Shown here one piece after another: positions 7,759 through 16,421 of a stretch of DNA of 64,000 bases (its first letter is position 1; every line of letters begins with the position of its first letter). Both the position numbers and the translations under genes were made by a program. The notes below the pieces were generated by a model. That model saw only the letters and a program-made list of their open reading frames with translations, was not told the DNA's origin and did no database searches. The stretch is from the NCBI RefSeq assembly GCF_029714305.1, contig NZ_CP121647.1:4670501-4734500 (forward strand). The letters are read 5' to 3'. Source of the DNA: Bradyrhizobium sp. CB3481 (GTDB lineage Bacteria > Pseudomonadota > Alphaproteobacteria > Rhizobiales > Xanthobacteraceae).

Positions 7759-9009
7759 ATGGACCGGTTGTTGCGTTATTTCTTAAGCCAATTCATTCGT
7801 CGCGGTGCGATAACATTCACGACCGCGAGCGGGACAAGATTTACCTGCGGAGATCGAACCGGCCCCTCGGTGGCGGCGCGGTTCCTGACCGAGCGGACCC
7901 AGCGCCGCATTCTCCTCAATCCGGAACTGGCGCTCGGCGAAGCTTATATGGACGGCACATTCGTCGTTGAAAACGGCACCATCGCGGACGTGCTGGCGAT
8001 TGTGCTCGACCAGCCCGAAATGGTGCCGCATTGGGCCAAGTTGCAATGGTGGCTGCGCTATTTCGTAAGGCACTTCCGGCAATTCAACTGGCGCGGCCGG
8101 GCGAAAAACAACGTCGCCCACCACTACGACCTCGACGGGCGGCTCTACTCCCTCTTCCTCGACGCCGACAAGCAATATAGCTGCGCCTATTTCGAAACGC
8201 CGGATGCGACGCTGGATGATGCCCAGCTCGCCAAGAAGCGTCATCTCGCGGCCAAGCTCCTGATCAAGCGCGGCAACCGCGTGCTCGATATCGGCTCGGG
8301 CTGGGGCGGTCTTGGCCTTTACCTGGCCGAAATGACCGGCGCGGACGTCACAGGCATCACGCTCTCGACCGAGCAATTGCAGATCTCGAACGCCCGCGCC
8401 GCCGAGCGGAACCTGGCGCAGTCGGCAAGGTTCCTGCTCAGCGATTACCGCGATATTGACGGCCCCTTCGATCGCGTCATCTCGGTCGGCATGTTCGAAC
8501 ATGTCGGGGTCGACTTTTACGAGACCTTTTTCCGGCGTTGCGCCGAGCTGCTGTCGGACGACGGCGTCATCCTGCTACATTCGATCGGCCGCTCGACCGG
8601 CCCCGACGTGACCAGCCCGTGGATCACCAAATACATCTTCCCGGGCGGCTACATTCCCGCCCTTTCCGAGGTCATCCCCGCGATCGAGAAGGCCGGCCTT
8701 CTGGTCTGCGACATCGAGATCCTGCGCCTGCACTACGCGGAAACGCTGAAGGCCTGGCGCGATCGCTTCATGGCACGGCGTGAAGAGGCGGTGCGCCTCT
8801 ATGACGAGCGCTTTGCGCGGATGTGGGAATTCTATCTGGCGGCGTCGGAGATGTCGTTCCGTAAGCAGAACCTGATGAATTTCCAGATCCAGCTTACCAA
8901 GCGCCAGGGGATCGTGCCGATGACGCGCGATTACATCACACGGGAAGAAGCCAGGTTGCGTGGGGAGGAACTCGGACGGAAGCCGCGGCTGCAATTGGCG
9001 GGCGAATAA
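7759..9009 (+). CDS. cfa: cyclopropane-fatty-acyl-phospholipid synthase family protein
   Basis: 416 aa, the usual length for the family. It transfers the methylene group from S-adenosylmethionine to unsaturated acyl chains of membrane phospholipids. The N-terminal lipid-binding half is followed by the methyltransferase domain with SAM motif VLDIGSGWGGLGLYLAE (about residues 175-191), the conserved RDID/FDRVISVGMFEHVG block (about 229-249) and the C-terminal FRKQNLMNFQIQLTKRQ. Family members also include mycolic-type methyltransferases, so the exact lipid product is inferred. It is transcribed alone, with an AT-rich promoter region upstream. Confidence 0.93.
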   Translation: MDRLLRYFLSQFIRRGAITFTTASGTRFTCGDRTGPSVAARFLTERTQRRILLNPELALGEAYMDGTFVVENGTIADVLAIVLDQPEMVPHWAKLQWWLRYFVRHFRQFNWRGRAKNNVAHHYDLDGRLYSLFLDADKQYSCAYFETPDATLDDAQLAKKRHLAAKLLIKRGNRVLDIGSGWGGLGLYLAEMTGADVTGITLSTEQLQISNARAAERNLAQSARFLLSDYRDIDGPFDRVISVGMFEHVGVDFYETFFRRCAELLSDDGVILLHSIGRSTGPDVTSPWITKYIFPGGYIPALSEVIPAIEKAGLLVCDIEILRLHYAETLKAWRDRFMARREEAVRLYDERFARMWEFYLAASEMSFRKQNLMNFQIQLTKRQGIVPMTRDYITREEARLRGEELGRKPRLQLAGE

Positions 9010-9027
9010 GCCGTCACGAGCTGCGCG

Positions 9028-9234
9028 TCAGTTTCGCAGGCTGTAGGTCGATGCAAAAGACGAAGGCGCGAGCGCCGGACGGGCAAGCTGGGCACGCACG
9101 GTTGCAAGTAACTGGGCATCACAGGGCACGGCACGCCGGTCCGGGCGCGAAATCTGTTCCATGGTCTGGATCAGCTTCGACAGCCACGAGCGCTGGCCGC
9201 TAGCTGATCGCCATCCCTGCACTTGCTGACCCAT
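9028..9234 (-). CDS. small hypothetical protein
   Basis: 68 aa from an ATG at 9234, preceded by AGGACAGGG; an in-frame GTG at 9330 would give 100 aa. The protein starts MGQQVQGWRSASGQRSW and has a predicted amphipathic helix with SKLIQTMEQISR. No family is recognised. Coding potential is moderate. The gene is convergent with cfa, whose stop is 18 bp away. Confidence 0.4.
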   Translation of the reverse strand: MGQQVQGWRSASGQRSWLSKLIQTMEQISRPDRRAVPCDAQLLATVRAQLARPALAPSSFASTYSLRN

Positions 9235-9325
9235 CGCCCTGTCCTTCCGGTCCGTTGCTACTGGCAACTCGAAAATCGCCAGGCCGTTCCCGATATCGTA
9301 ACCCAACCATTGTGCGGCGAAGAAA

Positions 9326-9342
9326 ATCACATCCGATGTGAT
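9326..9342. promoter_or_regulatory. 17-bp palindrome between divergent small genes
   Basis: ATCACAT-CCG-ATGTGAT is a perfect inverted repeat with 7-bp arms. It overlaps the left half of the CRP-type site at 9337-9352, so the two may be alternative or overlapping binding sites for the divergent genes. Confidence 0.5.
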
Positions 9343-9352
9343 CTACTTCACA
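9337..9352 (+). promoter_or_regulatory. CRP/FNR-type site, exact TGTGA-N6-TCACA
   Basis: TGTGA-TCTACT-TCACA matches the canonical cAMP-receptor consensus at all ten specified bases. Its centre is about 42 bp before the start codon of the 38-residue membrane peptide gene. Binding by a CRP-family protein is inferred. Three class III cyclases in the window make a cAMP link plausible. Confidence 0.55.
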
Positions 9353-9386
9353 GAAGGTCTTCCCGGCCCGCCGTAAATCTACGGAC

Positions 9387-9503
9387 ATGAGCCAGCCGAC
9401 CTACCGAGCCCCGTTCGACTCCGACATCCGGATCGACTACGCCTTGATCGCAGCAGGGATTGCCGCCACCCTGTTCGCGTTCATCTACTTGATGCTGATT
9501 TGA
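9387..9503 (+). CDS. 38-residue single-pass membrane peptide
   Basis: Small ORF starting MSQPTYRAPFDSDIRIDYAL, with one hydrophobic segment (about residues 18-38) running to the C-terminus. The N-terminal half is polar and carries charges, which predicts an N-in or N-out single-span peptide. No family is recognised. Support comes from the clean signal-anchor shape, the preceding CRP-type site and the lack of any other gene in this gap. A conserved small membrane protein is likely, but its function is unknown. Confidence 0.55.
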   Translation: MSQPTYRAPFDSDIRIDYALIAAGIAATLFAFIYLMLI

Positions 9504-9811
9504 TCAACGCTTAAGGCCGAGGCTCGAAAACACCTCTCGCCTTCGGATGGGTCTGCCCAAGTCGAGGTAAGGTTCAGGCTTCCCTAAGATATTGCTTGGC
9601 ATTTTCGCGGAGCATGGCCCCAAACCGTCCGGCTTTCCGGCTGAATGGGCGTCAAGCTCGGCGGCCGGCGCGCGCCGGATTCATCCACATTTTTGAAGAA
9701 CGGTGCATAGCGGTCAGCTTTTGCTTCCGCTTTGCCCGGGACAGGCGCTTCATCGCGGCCCCTCACAGAAATGCTGGCAACGCCTAAAAACGAGAAGCAT
9801 AAGCTGACGCC
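9504..9811. other. spacer upstream of dnaB
   Basis: I see no convincing gene in these 308 bases. They contain a self-complementary 14-mer at 9665-9678 (CCGGCGCGCGCCGG) and presumably the dnaB promoter. Confidence 0.4.
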
Positions 9812-11314
9812 ATGGCACCGATTGATTCGAACGTTCTCAAGCTCGCTCCCGACGCGGGAACTCCGGTTTACCGGAGCGCGCCGCACAATATCGAAGCGGA
9901 ACAGAGCCTCTTGGGCGCCATTCTGGTCAACAATGACGCGTTCTACCGGGTGTCCGACTTCCTGGAAGCGAAGCACTTCTTCGAGCCGATCCACCAGACC
10001 ATCTTCGAGACCGCCGGCAGCCTGATCCGGATGGGCAAGGTCGCCACCCCCGTGACGTTGAAGACCTTCCTGCCTGCCGACACCGATATCGGCGGCATGA
10101 CGGTCGGCCAATACCTCGCACGCCTCGCCGCCGAAGCCACCACGATCATCAACGCGCAGGACTATGGCCGCACCGTCTATGACATGTCGCTGCGCCGCGA
10201 CCTGATCCGGATCGGCGAGGACATGGTCAACGTCGCCTTCGACGCGCCGGTCGACTTCACCCCGCGCACCCAGATCGAGGACGCCGAGCGCCAACTCTAC
10301 GAGCTTGCCGAGTCCGGCCGCTACGAAGGCGGCTTCCAGCGTTTCTCGCAGGCGATGAAAGTCGCCCTCGACATGGCGGCCAATGCGTACCAGCGCGACG
10401 GCAAGCTCTCCGGCATCTCTACGGGCCTGCGTGATCTGGACTCGAAGATGGGCGGCCTGCAGCGGTCCGACTTGATCATCCTGGCCGGCCGTCCCGGCAT
10501 GGGCAAAACCTCGCTGGCCACCAATATCGCTTATAACATTGCCAGAGCATACCAACCGGAGACCAAGGCCGACGGCACCACGACGGCCGCCAATGGCGGC
10601 GTTGTCGGCTTCTACTCCTGCGAAATGTCGGCCGAGCAGCTCGCCACGCGTATTCTCGCCGAGCAAACCCGTATTGCCTCAAGCATGATCCGCCGCGGCG
10701 GCATCAAACAGGAAGAATTCGACAAGATTCGCGACTATACGATCGAGCTGGAGCACTTGCCGCTATACGTCGACGAGACGGGCGGCCTTTCAATTTCGCA
10801 ACTGACGGCGCGCGCCCGGCGGCTAAAGCGGCAGCGTGGCCTCGACGTCATCGTCGTCGACTACATCCAGCTGCTTCAAGGCTCGGGCAAGCGCGGCAAT
10901 GACAACCGCGTCCAGGAAGTCACGGAAATCACCACCAGCCTGAAGGCGCTCGCCAAGGAGCTCAACGTTCCGATCATCGCCTTGTCGCAGCTCTCGCGCC
11001 AGGTCGAGAACCGCGACGACAAGCATCCGCAACTGTCGGACCTGCGTGAATCCGGCTCGATCGAACAGGACGCGGACGTCGTGCTCTTCGTCTATCGCGA
11101 AGAGTATTATCTGCAGAACAAGGAGCCCAAGCCCGGCACCCCCGAGCATGAGAAGTGGAAGCTCGACATGGAGCTCGCTCACGGCAAGGCCGAGGTCATC
11201 ATCGCCAAGCAGCGCCACGGGCCAACGGGCACGGTCCCACTGCAATTCGAAGGGCAATACACCCGGTTCAGCGATTTCATCGAAGAGGACAATCTGCCCT
11301 ACCGCGTGCCGTGA
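9812..11314 (+). CDS. dnaB: replicative DNA helicase DnaB
   Basis: 500 aa hexameric 5'-3' helicase of the replication fork. The N-terminal domain that contacts primase (about residues 20-125; begins PHNIEAEQSLLGAIL) is followed by the RecA-like motor with Walker A GRPGMGKTS at about residues 225-233 and Walker B VIVVDYIQLLQG near 345-356. Conserved IIALSQLSRQVENR and DLRESGSIEQDADVV follow. The length is standard, with no intein. It sits downstream of the rpsF-rplI block, as in other rhizobia, and is followed by alr. Confidence 0.98.
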   Translation: MAPIDSNVLKLAPDAGTPVYRSAPHNIEAEQSLLGAILVNNDAFYRVSDFLEAKHFFEPIHQTIFETAGSLIRMGKVATPVTLKTFLPADTDIGGMTVGQYLARLAAEATTIINAQDYGRTVYDMSLRRDLIRIGEDMVNVAFDAPVDFTPRTQIEDAERQLYELAESGRYEGGFQRFSQAMKVALDMAANAYQRDGKLSGISTGLRDLDSKMGGLQRSDLIILAGRPGMGKTSLATNIAYNIARAYQPETKADGTTTAANGGVVGFYSCEMSAEQLATRILAEQTRIASSMIRRGGIKQEEFDKIRDYTIELEHLPLYVDETGGLSISQLTARARRLKRQRGLDVIVVDYIQLLQGSGKRGNDNRVQEVTEITTSLKALAKELNVPIIALSQLSRQVENRDDKHPQLSDLRESGSIEQDADVVLFVYREEYYLQNKEPKPGTPEHEKWKLDMELAHGKAEVIIAKQRHGPTGTVPLQFEGQYTRFSDFIEEDNLPYRVP

Positions 11315-11366
11315 TTGGGCTTTCGGCGCAGTTGAACCGTAGCGTTCCGCCGCGTAAAACGGTGGC

Positions 11367-12602
11367 ATGAACGTCGCCGCCGATCCCAAATCCATGCCGC
11401 AAGGCACCCTGCTCTCGCCCAACGCGAACCAGGCCGCCGCGCTTGCGACCGCAACCGGCGTGCTGACGGTCGATCTCGACGCCATCGTCGCCAATTGGCG
11501 AAAGCTCGAGAAGACGGCCGTGCCGGCCGAGTGCGCCGGTGTCGTCAAGGCGGATGCCTATGGCTGCGGCGCCGCGCAGGTCGCCCGCGCCCTTGCCGGT
11601 GCCGGCTGCAAGACATTTTTCGTCGCCACGCTGGATGAAGCGCGCGTCGTCCGCGCCGCGGTGCCGGGGGCGGCGCTCTATGTGCTCGGCGGCTTCTTCC
11701 AGAACAGCGGCCCCGCCTATGCCGAGATCGACTGCAAGCCTGTGATCGGCGACCTCAACGAGCTTGCCGAATGGGACGTGTTCTGCCGCCGCTCGGGCTG
11801 GTCAGGTGGCGCGGCCATTCACATCGATACCGGCATGAACCGGCTCGGCCTCACCGTGACCGAGGCGCAGGGCATTATCCCGCGGATCAATGCCGGCGAT
11901 CACGGCATTACGCTGGTGATGAGCCATCTCGCTTCCGCCGAGCTGCTCAACAATCCCGCCAACGCTCGTCAGCTCACTGCCTTCCGCGAGATCGCAAGCC
12001 TCTTCTCCGGCGTGCCGGCCTCGCTGGCGAATTCGTCCGGCATTTTCTTGGGGCCCCAATTCCAGTTCGACCTGGTGCGGCCGGGCTGCGCGCTCTACGG
12101 CATCAACCCGACCCCCGAAGCCGACAATCCGATGCAGCCGGTCGTCGAGTTGAAGGCCCGCATCGTGCAGATCCGCAACGTCGAGCGCGGCGAGACCGTC
12201 GGCTATGGCGGGACCTGGACCGCTCGGCGCCCGACCCGCTTGGCAATCGTCGCCGCCGGATATGCCGATGGCTATTTCCGTGCGGCCAGCGCCAATGACG
12301 GTACCCGCGGCGCCGAGGTGGTGGTCGCGGGCAAGCGCTGCCCGGTCGCGGGACGGATTTCGATGGACCTGATGGCGGTCGATATCACCGATCTCGACAA
12401 GAACGCGGTACGGCGCGGCCACATGGCGACGCTGATCGGCGAGGGCATCACGGTTGACGAACTCGCCCACCATTATGGCACCATCGGCTACGAGGTGATG
12501 ACCAGCCTCGGCCGGCGCTACGCGCGGATCTACAAGGGCGGCAATGCCGTTGCGGCCGCCCCTGCTCCACCCCCGGCGAAGCCGGCCGCAGCTTCGACTT
12601 AA
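11367..12602 (+). CDS. alr: alanine racemase
   Basis: 411 aa PLP-dependent enzyme interconverting L- and D-alanine for peptidoglycan. The PLP-binding lysine is K61 in the motif VVKADAYGCG. The second-domain tyrosine region is VGYGGTWTARRPTRLA (about residue 278 onward), and RISMDLMAVDITD is conserved. The C-terminal 25 residues are Ala/Pro-rich and dispensable-looking. It starts 52 bp after dnaB. The rhizobial order dnaB-alr-radA is interrupted here by nearly 7 kb. Confidence 0.97.
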   Translation: MNVAADPKSMPQGTLLSPNANQAAALATATGVLTVDLDAIVANWRKLEKTAVPAECAGVVKADAYGCGAAQVARALAGAGCKTFFVATLDEARVVRAAVPGAALYVLGGFFQNSGPAYAEIDCKPVIGDLNELAEWDVFCRRSGWSGGAAIHIDTGMNRLGLTVTEAQGIIPRINAGDHGITLVMSHLASAELLNNPANARQLTAFREIASLFSGVPASLANSSGIFLGPQFQFDLVRPGCALYGINPTPEADNPMQPVVELKARIVQIRNVERGETVGYGGTWTARRPTRLAIVAAGYADGYFRAASANDGTRGAEVVVAGKRCPVAGRISMDLMAVDITDLDKNAVRRGHMATLIGEGITVDELAHHYGTIGYEVMTSLGRRYARIYKGGNAVAAAPAPPPAKPAAAST

Positions 12603-12637
12603 TCTTCGTTTCGCCCGGTTGCCTCGCGGCCGCTATC

Positions 12638-12859
12638 TCACTGCTTCTTCCGGCTCGCCAACACTTTCTTGCAGGCGTCGCTGAGCTGGCTCTGCTGCTT
12701 GTTCAGGCACGCGACGACACGGCCGCCGCCGGGCAGCGTACCGGCGCAATATTTGTCATAATCCGCCTTGCAGGCGCCGCGGCCGTCGCCGCTTTGAGCA
12801 ATCGCGGATCCGGAGCATCCAATGGCGAGCAAGAAAACGGCAAGGCGCAGTGTCGGCAT
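12638..12859 (-). CDS. small secreted cysteine-rich repeat protein
   Basis: 73 aa from the ATG at 12859 (an in-frame ATG at 12886 would add nine residues). A signal peptide (MPTLRLAVFLLAIGCSGSAIAQ) leads to a mature domain with four cysteines in the arrangement C-x6-C-x13-C-x10-C. This resembles the Cys-rich GLG1/FGFR-type repeat found in short periplasmic proteins of rhizobia. Its role is unknown. It is divergent from xthA, with the two starts about 50 bp apart. Confidence 0.75.
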   Translation of the reverse strand: MPTLRLAVFLLAIGCSGSAIAQSGDGRGACKADYDKYCAGTLPGGGRVVACLNKQQSQLSDACKKVLASRKKQ

Positions 12860-12908
12860 GGAATCTCCAGGTGTCAGGCGACGCATAGTGATGCCCGGCT
12901 AGTCCTAC

Positions 12909-13679
12909 ATGAAGATTGCGACCTTCAACATTAATAATGTCAACCGACGCTTGCCGAACCTGTTGCGCTGGCTGCGCGCGGCCAAACCCGACGTCGCTTG
13001 CTTGCAGGAGCTGAAATCGACCGATGCCGAGTTCCCGTTTCTGGCAATCGAAAAAGCTGGCTATGGCGCGGTGTGGCGCGGACAGAAAACCTGGAACGGC
13101 GTCGCCATCCTTGCCCGCAACACCGAGCCGGTGCTGACCCGGACCGCCCTGCCCGGCGACCGCGACGATGACGAAGCGCGCTACATCGAAGCTGCCGTCA
13201 ACGGCATCCTCGTCACCAGCCTCTATCTGCCGAACGGCAACCCGCAGCCCGGCCCGAAATTCGACTACAAGCTCGACTGGTTCAGGCGGCTGCGGTCGCA
13301 CGCGGGGAAACTGCTCAAGCAGGACATTCCCGTCGTGCTGGCCGGCGACTACAACGTCGCACCGACCGCCGCGGATATCTACCCGACAAAATCCTGGGAC
13401 AAGGACGCGCTGATCCAGCCGAAAAGCCGCGCCGCCTTCAAGGCGCTGGTGGACCAGGGCTGGACCGACGCGATCCGCACCCTGCATCCGGAAAAACCGA
13501 TGTTCACGTTCTGGGACTACAAGCGCAACCGCTGGCCACGTGATGCCGGATTACGGCTCGATCATCTCCTGCTGAGCCCGACGATCGCGCCACGCCTCGT
13601 CAAGGCCGGTGTCGATCGCAAGGTCCGCGGCGAGGAAGGCGCCAGCGACCACGCGCCGGCGTGGATCGTGCTGAGCTAG
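12909..13679 (+). CDS. xthA: exodeoxyribonuclease III / AP endonuclease
   Basis: 256 aa, the normal size. Repairs abasic sites and removes 3'-blocking groups in base-excision repair. Family residues are visible: N7 in ATFNINNV, E34 in CLQELK, the GDYNVAPTAADIY block around residues 146-158, LRLDHLLLSP near 217 and the C-terminal catalytic ASDHAPAW. There is one long frame with no anomalies. It is a single gene, with a dispersed repeat just downstream. Confidence 0.96.
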   Translation: MKIATFNINNVNRRLPNLLRWLRAAKPDVACLQELKSTDAEFPFLAIEKAGYGAVWRGQKTWNGVAILARNTEPVLTRTALPGDRDDDEARYIEAAVNGILVTSLYLPNGNPQPGPKFDYKLDWFRRLRSHAGKLLKQDIPVVLAGDYNVAPTAADIYPTKSWDKDALIQPKSRAAFKALVDQGWTDAIRTLHPEKPMFTFWDYKRNRWPRDAGLRLDHLLLSPTIAPRLVKAGVDRKVRGEEGASDHAPAWIVLS

Positions 13680-13712
13680 CGGCACAACACAGGGCGTGGA
13701 CTACAAAATTGC

Positions 13713-13735
13713 GAAAACAACCCCATGCACAGTAG
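13713..13735. repeat. dispersed 23-bp repeat, copy B
   Basis: Reverse complement of 2519-2541 over all 23 bases. It lies in the gap between the convergent xthA and cupin genes. Confidence 0.7.
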
Positions 13736-13747
13736 GCCTGGCTGCAG

Positions 13748-14203
13748 TCAGCCCTTCCGCGTGTGGCCCCAGGCCGCGTCCCAATCCTCGCCCGCCGCGT
13801 CGATGACGCGGCCGTCGGCCTCGAAGAACTTGTTCGGCACCTGGAAGATCGCCAGCATCAGCCCGCCTTCCGGGCACCATGCGACGTGACGGCTGCCCTC
13901 TTCGCGCCAGATGAATTCGCCTGCCTTGCATTCGATGCCCTGCGCCGGACCTTCCTTGTCGACGAGCGAGCCTTCGAGCACGTAGGTCTGCTCGATGTTG
14001 ACGTGCTCGTGGTCGGGCAGCACCGCGCCCGGCGCAAACCGCATCAGCGCCGTCATCAGCCCGGTCTTGCGATCGAACAGCAGCGTCTTGGCTTCGCAAC
14101 CGGGGAACCGGGTTTTCTGCCATTCCATGCTTGCGGGGCGAACCAGATGGGAATGCGTCTCAGCGGTCTGCGCCTTTGCCGGCGTCACGGCGTCCATTGG
14201 CAT
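13748..14203 (-). CDS. cupin domain protein
   Basis: 151 aa single-domain cupin. Metal-binding motif 1 is LPDHEHVNIEQTYVLEG (about residues 63-79) and motif 2 lies around CKAGEFIWREEGSRHVAW (about 91-108). It resembles the ChrR-type/cupin_7 sensor or dioxygenase-like proteins. Its enzyme or sensor role cannot be decided from the sequence. It is transcribed alone and converges on xthA. Confidence 0.8.
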   Translation of the reverse strand: MPMDAVTPAKAQTAETHSHLVRPASMEWQKTRFPGCEAKTLLFDRKTGLMTALMRFAPGAVLPDHEHVNIEQTYVLEGSLVDKEGPAQGIECKAGEFIWREEGSRHVAWCPEGGLMLAIFQVPNKFFEADGRVIDAAGEDWDAAWGHTRKG

Positions 14204-14351
14204 CCTCCGTTCTGATTATTTGGACGCGATCCTAGCAGCTTTGCCTTGCGCCGCCAGCCAGCCGGTGTGCGCTGCGGGACGCTGCCTTGCCCGCTCCCAC
14301 TGCCAGTTATAGGATCGTCGCACCAGCCGCTCTCGTGGAGTACGGTTGAAC

Positions 14352-15089
14352 ATGGAAGCTCTGCAACATTCGTTCATTTGCAAAGGGTGCTGGGAGCAGA
14401 TGCACATGCCGGTGGTGCTTCGCGGCGTGGCCTCGGCGCCCTATCGCGCATTCGGCATTCGCCCGAGCCGGATGAATCCGAATACCTGCACCATCTGCGA
14501 GCTGATGTTCACCAAGGTGATGCGAGCCCGCAAGATCACCATCGATGCGACCATCATGTTTGCCGATCTGCGCGGCTACACCAGCCTGTCGCAGTCGCAA
14601 TCGGCGGATGCGGTCTCCGGGCTGCTCGACGCTTTCTACGATGAATGCGCCAGCGCGATCTGGCAGCACGACGGTCTGCTCAACAAGACCATCGGCGACG
14701 CCGTGATGGCGGTCTTCAATTTTCCGCTACAGCGGGAGGGGCACGCCAGGAACGCGGTGCTGGCCGCCCGTGAAATCCAGACGGCTTGGCGCGACCGGCG
14801 TGAGAGCCTTGCCAAAGCGCACGGCCTGAACGCAGACGAATTGGGGATCGGGATCGGCATCCATACCGGTGAACTCAGCTTCGGCGAGTTCGGCCATTCG
14901 CACCGCGATCTGACGGCGATCGGCACCGTCGTCAATACCGCCTCGCGCGCCCAGTCGGTTGCCGAAGCCGGCCAGATCCTGGTGACCAAGGCCGTATTCG
15001 ATCGTTCGCAACCGGATTTGAAAGACAGCCCTTCGAAGCCATTCCAGCTCAAGGGATTTGATACGCCGGTCGAGCTTTACGCGGCCTGA
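14352..15089 (+). CDS. class III nucleotidyl cyclase with N-terminal four-cysteine module
   Basis: 245 aa soluble protein. The cyclase domain fills residues 60-245: metal Asp D72 (FADLRGYT) and D116 (KTIGDAVMAVF), substrate-selecting K112 and D186, and N195/R199 in VVNTASRAQ. The catalytic set is complete and of the adenylate-cyclase type. The N-terminus carries C10-x2-C13 and C46-x2-C49, a probable zinc knuckle or iron-sulfur/redox module with no transmembrane segment. A TTG at 14346 is an alternative start. It should make cAMP, perhaps in response to redox state or metal; that response is inferred. It has no obvious operon partner. Confidence 0.85.
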   Translation: MEALQHSFICKGCWEQMHMPVVLRGVASAPYRAFGIRPSRMNPNTCTICELMFTKVMRARKITIDATIMFADLRGYTSLSQSQSADAVSGLLDAFYDECASAIWQHDGLLNKTIGDAVMAVFNFPLQREGHARNAVLAAREIQTAWRDRRESLAKAHGLNADELGIGIGIHTGELSFGEFGHSHRDLTAIGTVVNTASRAQSVAEAGQILVTKAVFDRSQPDLKDSPSKPFQLKGFDTPVELYAA

Positions 15090-15110
15090 CGCGACGCTGG
15101 CAGCCGCCCC

Positions 15111-15479
15111 TCACCACAAGTTCTTGCCATCGATCACGGTCACCGGCACGGCATCGAGATCGAAATCATCGAAGAGACGCGAGTTGACGCCGACCTTGGG
15201 ATTGTCGAAGTCCGGCTTGCCGGTCGACCAATCGGGCGATTCCGAATAGGTGCCGCAGCCGCAACTGGCGCAGAAATGATGCTTGACGGTGCGGCTGCCC
15301 CACAGATAAGTCGCGACATTTTCCGGCGGCGAGATCAGGCGAAATTGTGCCGGCTTGTAATAGGCCCACAGCGCGCCGCGCTTGGAGCACAGCGAGCAGG
15401 TGCAGCGCGTCACGTCGGCCGGCGCCTCGCTCACCTCGAATTGTGTCTGGCCGCAGTGGCAGCTTCCCTTGATCGGCAC
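15111..15479 (-). CDS. GFA family zinc enzyme
   Basis: 122 aa protein of the glutathione-dependent formaldehyde-activating (GFA/CENP-V) family. It has the zinc ligands CHCG near residue 8, CTCSLCSK at about 27-34 and CASCGCGTY near 70. Members bind formaldehyde-glutathione or related S-adducts, but most short ones are uncharacterised. A second, distinct GFA gene lies at 56220-56633. It is convergent with the preceding cyclase gene, 21 bp away. Confidence 0.9.
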   Translation of the reverse strand: MPIKGSCHCGQTQFEVSEAPADVTRCTCSLCSKRGALWAYYKPAQFRLISPPENVATYLWGSRTVKHHFCASCGCGTYSESPDWSTGKPDFDNPKVGVNSRLFDDFDLDAVPVTVIDGKNLW

Positions 15480-15567
15480 GATCGCCTCCTTTCCTCCTGA
15501 TATCAGGACTCGTAACCTCTCGCTGCTGACACCATGATGTCAGCATCAGGAATCGCGAGATTTTAGG

Positions 15568-16290
15568 GTGGGCTTCCTTTTCGTCCTCATTGTCGGGCTT
15601 ATCGCCGGCACCATCTCCGGCATCGTCGGCACGGGATCGTCGATCATGCTGATGCCGGTATTGGTCTATCAATATGGGCCGAAGGAGGCCGTTCCGATCA
15701 TGGCGGTCGCGGCCGTGATGGCGAACCTCTCGCGCATTCTCGCGTGGTGGCGAGAGGTCGACTGGCGCGCCTGCCTGGCCTACTCGGCCACCGGGATTCC
15801 GGCCGCAGCGCTCGGCGCGCGGACGCTGCTGGCGCTGCCCTCGCATGCCGTCGATATCGCGATCGGCCTGTTTCTGATCGCGATGGTGCCGATCCGGCAC
15901 TGGCTGGCGCGGCATCAGCTTAAAGCGCAGCTCTGGCATCTGGCGGTCGGTGGCGCTGTTATCGGCTATCTCACTGGCATCGTAGTTTCGACCGGCCCGC
16001 TCAGCGTGCCGCTGTTTCTGTTTTACGGGCTGACCAAGGGCGCTTTCCTGGCCACCGAAGCGGCAAGCTCGCTCGGGCTTTACTTGAGCAAATCGGTCAC
16101 GTTCGAGCGTTTTGGCGCGCTGACACCAGATATCGCACTGAAAGGCCTGATTGCCGGCTCTTCCCTGATGTTCGGCGCCTTCATCGCCAAAGGCTTTGTG
16201 CTGCGGCTCAAGCCCGACGTCTTCCGGCTCTTGATGGATGGCATCATGCTGGTCGCCGGTCTCACCCTGCTATGGACGGCTTTTTCATAG
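15568..16290 (+). CDS. TauE/SafE family membrane permease
   Basis: 240 aa with about seven hydrophobic segments and the TauE/SafE glycine-rich start (GLIAGTISGIVGTGSSIMLMPVL). The family exports or imports sulfoacetate, sulfite and other organic anions. The start is a GTG; the next in-frame ATG would remove the first segment. Its substrate is unknown. It is divergent from the GFA gene. Confidence 0.88.
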   Translation: MGFLFVLIVGLIAGTISGIVGTGSSIMLMPVLVYQYGPKEAVPIMAVAAVMANLSRILAWWREVDWRACLAYSATGIPAAALGARTLLALPSHAVDIAIGLFLIAMVPIRHWLARHQLKAQLWHLAVGGAVIGYLTGIVVSTGPLSVPLFLFYGLTKGAFLATEAASSLGLYLSKSVTFERFGALTPDIALKGLIAGSSLMFGAFIAKGFVLRLKPDVFRLLMDGIMLVAGLTLLWTAFS

Positions 16291-16421
16291 CAACCAGACC
16301 AACGGCCTGAACCATCCGCCTGCGACGGGCGACCAAGTGACGCGTGTCACATCCAGTCCGCAGGTCACCATAGATCAATGCCGGGCCTGGATTCGCATCA
16401 CCCACGTCCGGAGAGACTGAA

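Noticed and set aside
16337..16350. GTGAC-GCGT-GTCAC near the SPFH gene as a CRP-type site
   Set aside because: Half-sites and spacing do not match TGTGA-N6-TCACA well enough.
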